From Deroplatys truncata (Eukaryota > Arthropoda > Insecta > Mantodea > Mantidae), in contig CM060983.1 in NCBI GenBank assembly GCA_030765065.1, positions 52,450,067 through 52,514,066 of the forward strand: a stretch of DNA of 64,000 bases. Direction: 5' to 3'. Shown here piece by piece: positions 63,813 to 64,000 of the stretch. Each line of letters starts with the position of its first letter. The first letter of the stretch is position 1. The notes below the pieces were generated by a model. It did not search any database and was not told the DNA's origin. It saw only the letters and a program-made list of their open reading frames with translations. The translations under genes and the position numbers were made by a program.

Positions 63813-64000
63813 TACATAAGCTTACTATTTTATGTAATTTTTTTCATTCAAAATCGTTCTCACTGTCTTATGAGACTGCCAAAATCGAAATATTGTAATA
63901 CCACATGTTCTTCGTGCAACTCAAAACAGTAAAGCCAACATATTGTGGCTCCAAATTAAACGGCTTACTTGTGAACCACCGCGGGAAAATGAAAAATTAT
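63813..64000 (-). promoter_or_regulatory. RNase Z 5' flank or 5' UTR, to the window edge
   Basis: Only 188 bases upstream of the ATG are visible. No TATA box or clear initiator was seen; the GC content rises at the edge (CCACCGCGGG). The promoter may start here or beyond the window. Confidence 0.35.

Noticed and set aside
62975..62979. Alternative exon 2 donor at GTGCAC (62974)
   Set aside because: It would leave phase 2, which does not fit the phase 0 acceptor of exon 3; the GTTAGG donor does.
63955..63985. Upstream non-coding exon of RNase Z ending at CACAAGTAAGCC on the minus strand
   Set aside because: The donor match is weak and too little upstream sequence is available to judge.

Overview
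This is an AT-rich piece of animal nuclear DNA, most likely from an insect with a large, transposon-rich genome. It contains two host genes with spliceosomal introns, at least three kinds of mariner/Tc1 element, pogo-like elements, tRNA-derived SINEs and many Penelope-like (PLE) retroelements. There are no prokaryotic features. The species cannot be named from the sequence.

Host genes, both on the minus strand. (1) The long-form tRNA 3' processing endonuclease RNase Z (ELAC2 type) fills most of the window. I reconstructed 11 coding exons from 63812 down to 16229. Every junction has GT/AG ends and agrees in phase, and the spliced ORF is 822 codons, close to the human protein length. (2) The first two coding exons of U2AF1 (the small U2 snRNP auxiliary factor) lie at 6739-6696 and 4681-4594; the rest of that gene runs off the left edge. 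A possible two-exon 3' end of an unidentified minus-strand gene lies at 13402-12443.

Almost everything else is mobile DNA. The dominant repeat, here called family A (about 0.85 kb when full length), occurs about twenty times in both orientations, with fixed ends and a CA-rich interior. It is the target of many other insertions. Intron 4 of RNase Z holds a nest four or five layers deep: a family A copy, split by a small TA-flanked TIR element, split by a Tc1-like element, split by two PLE copies fused head to head in a 2.25-kb-arm palindrome. A mariner has also entered the same A copy. Intron 7 holds a second, independent head-to-head PLE pair in another A copy. Both pairs have the same plan: inverted arms, a one-sided tail of about 45 bp, and a target duplication of about 12 bp. 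Intron 6 holds a mariner remnant split by a pogo-like element, which is itself split by a TIR element carrying an N-terminal transposase fragment.

One PLE copy (48514-50640) has an uninterrupted 708-codon ORF with reverse transcriptase and GIY-YIG endonuclease motifs. Hammerhead-ribozyme-like motifs sit at the 3' ends of six PLE copies. Despite the load of insertions, all RNase Z exons and splice signals look intact.
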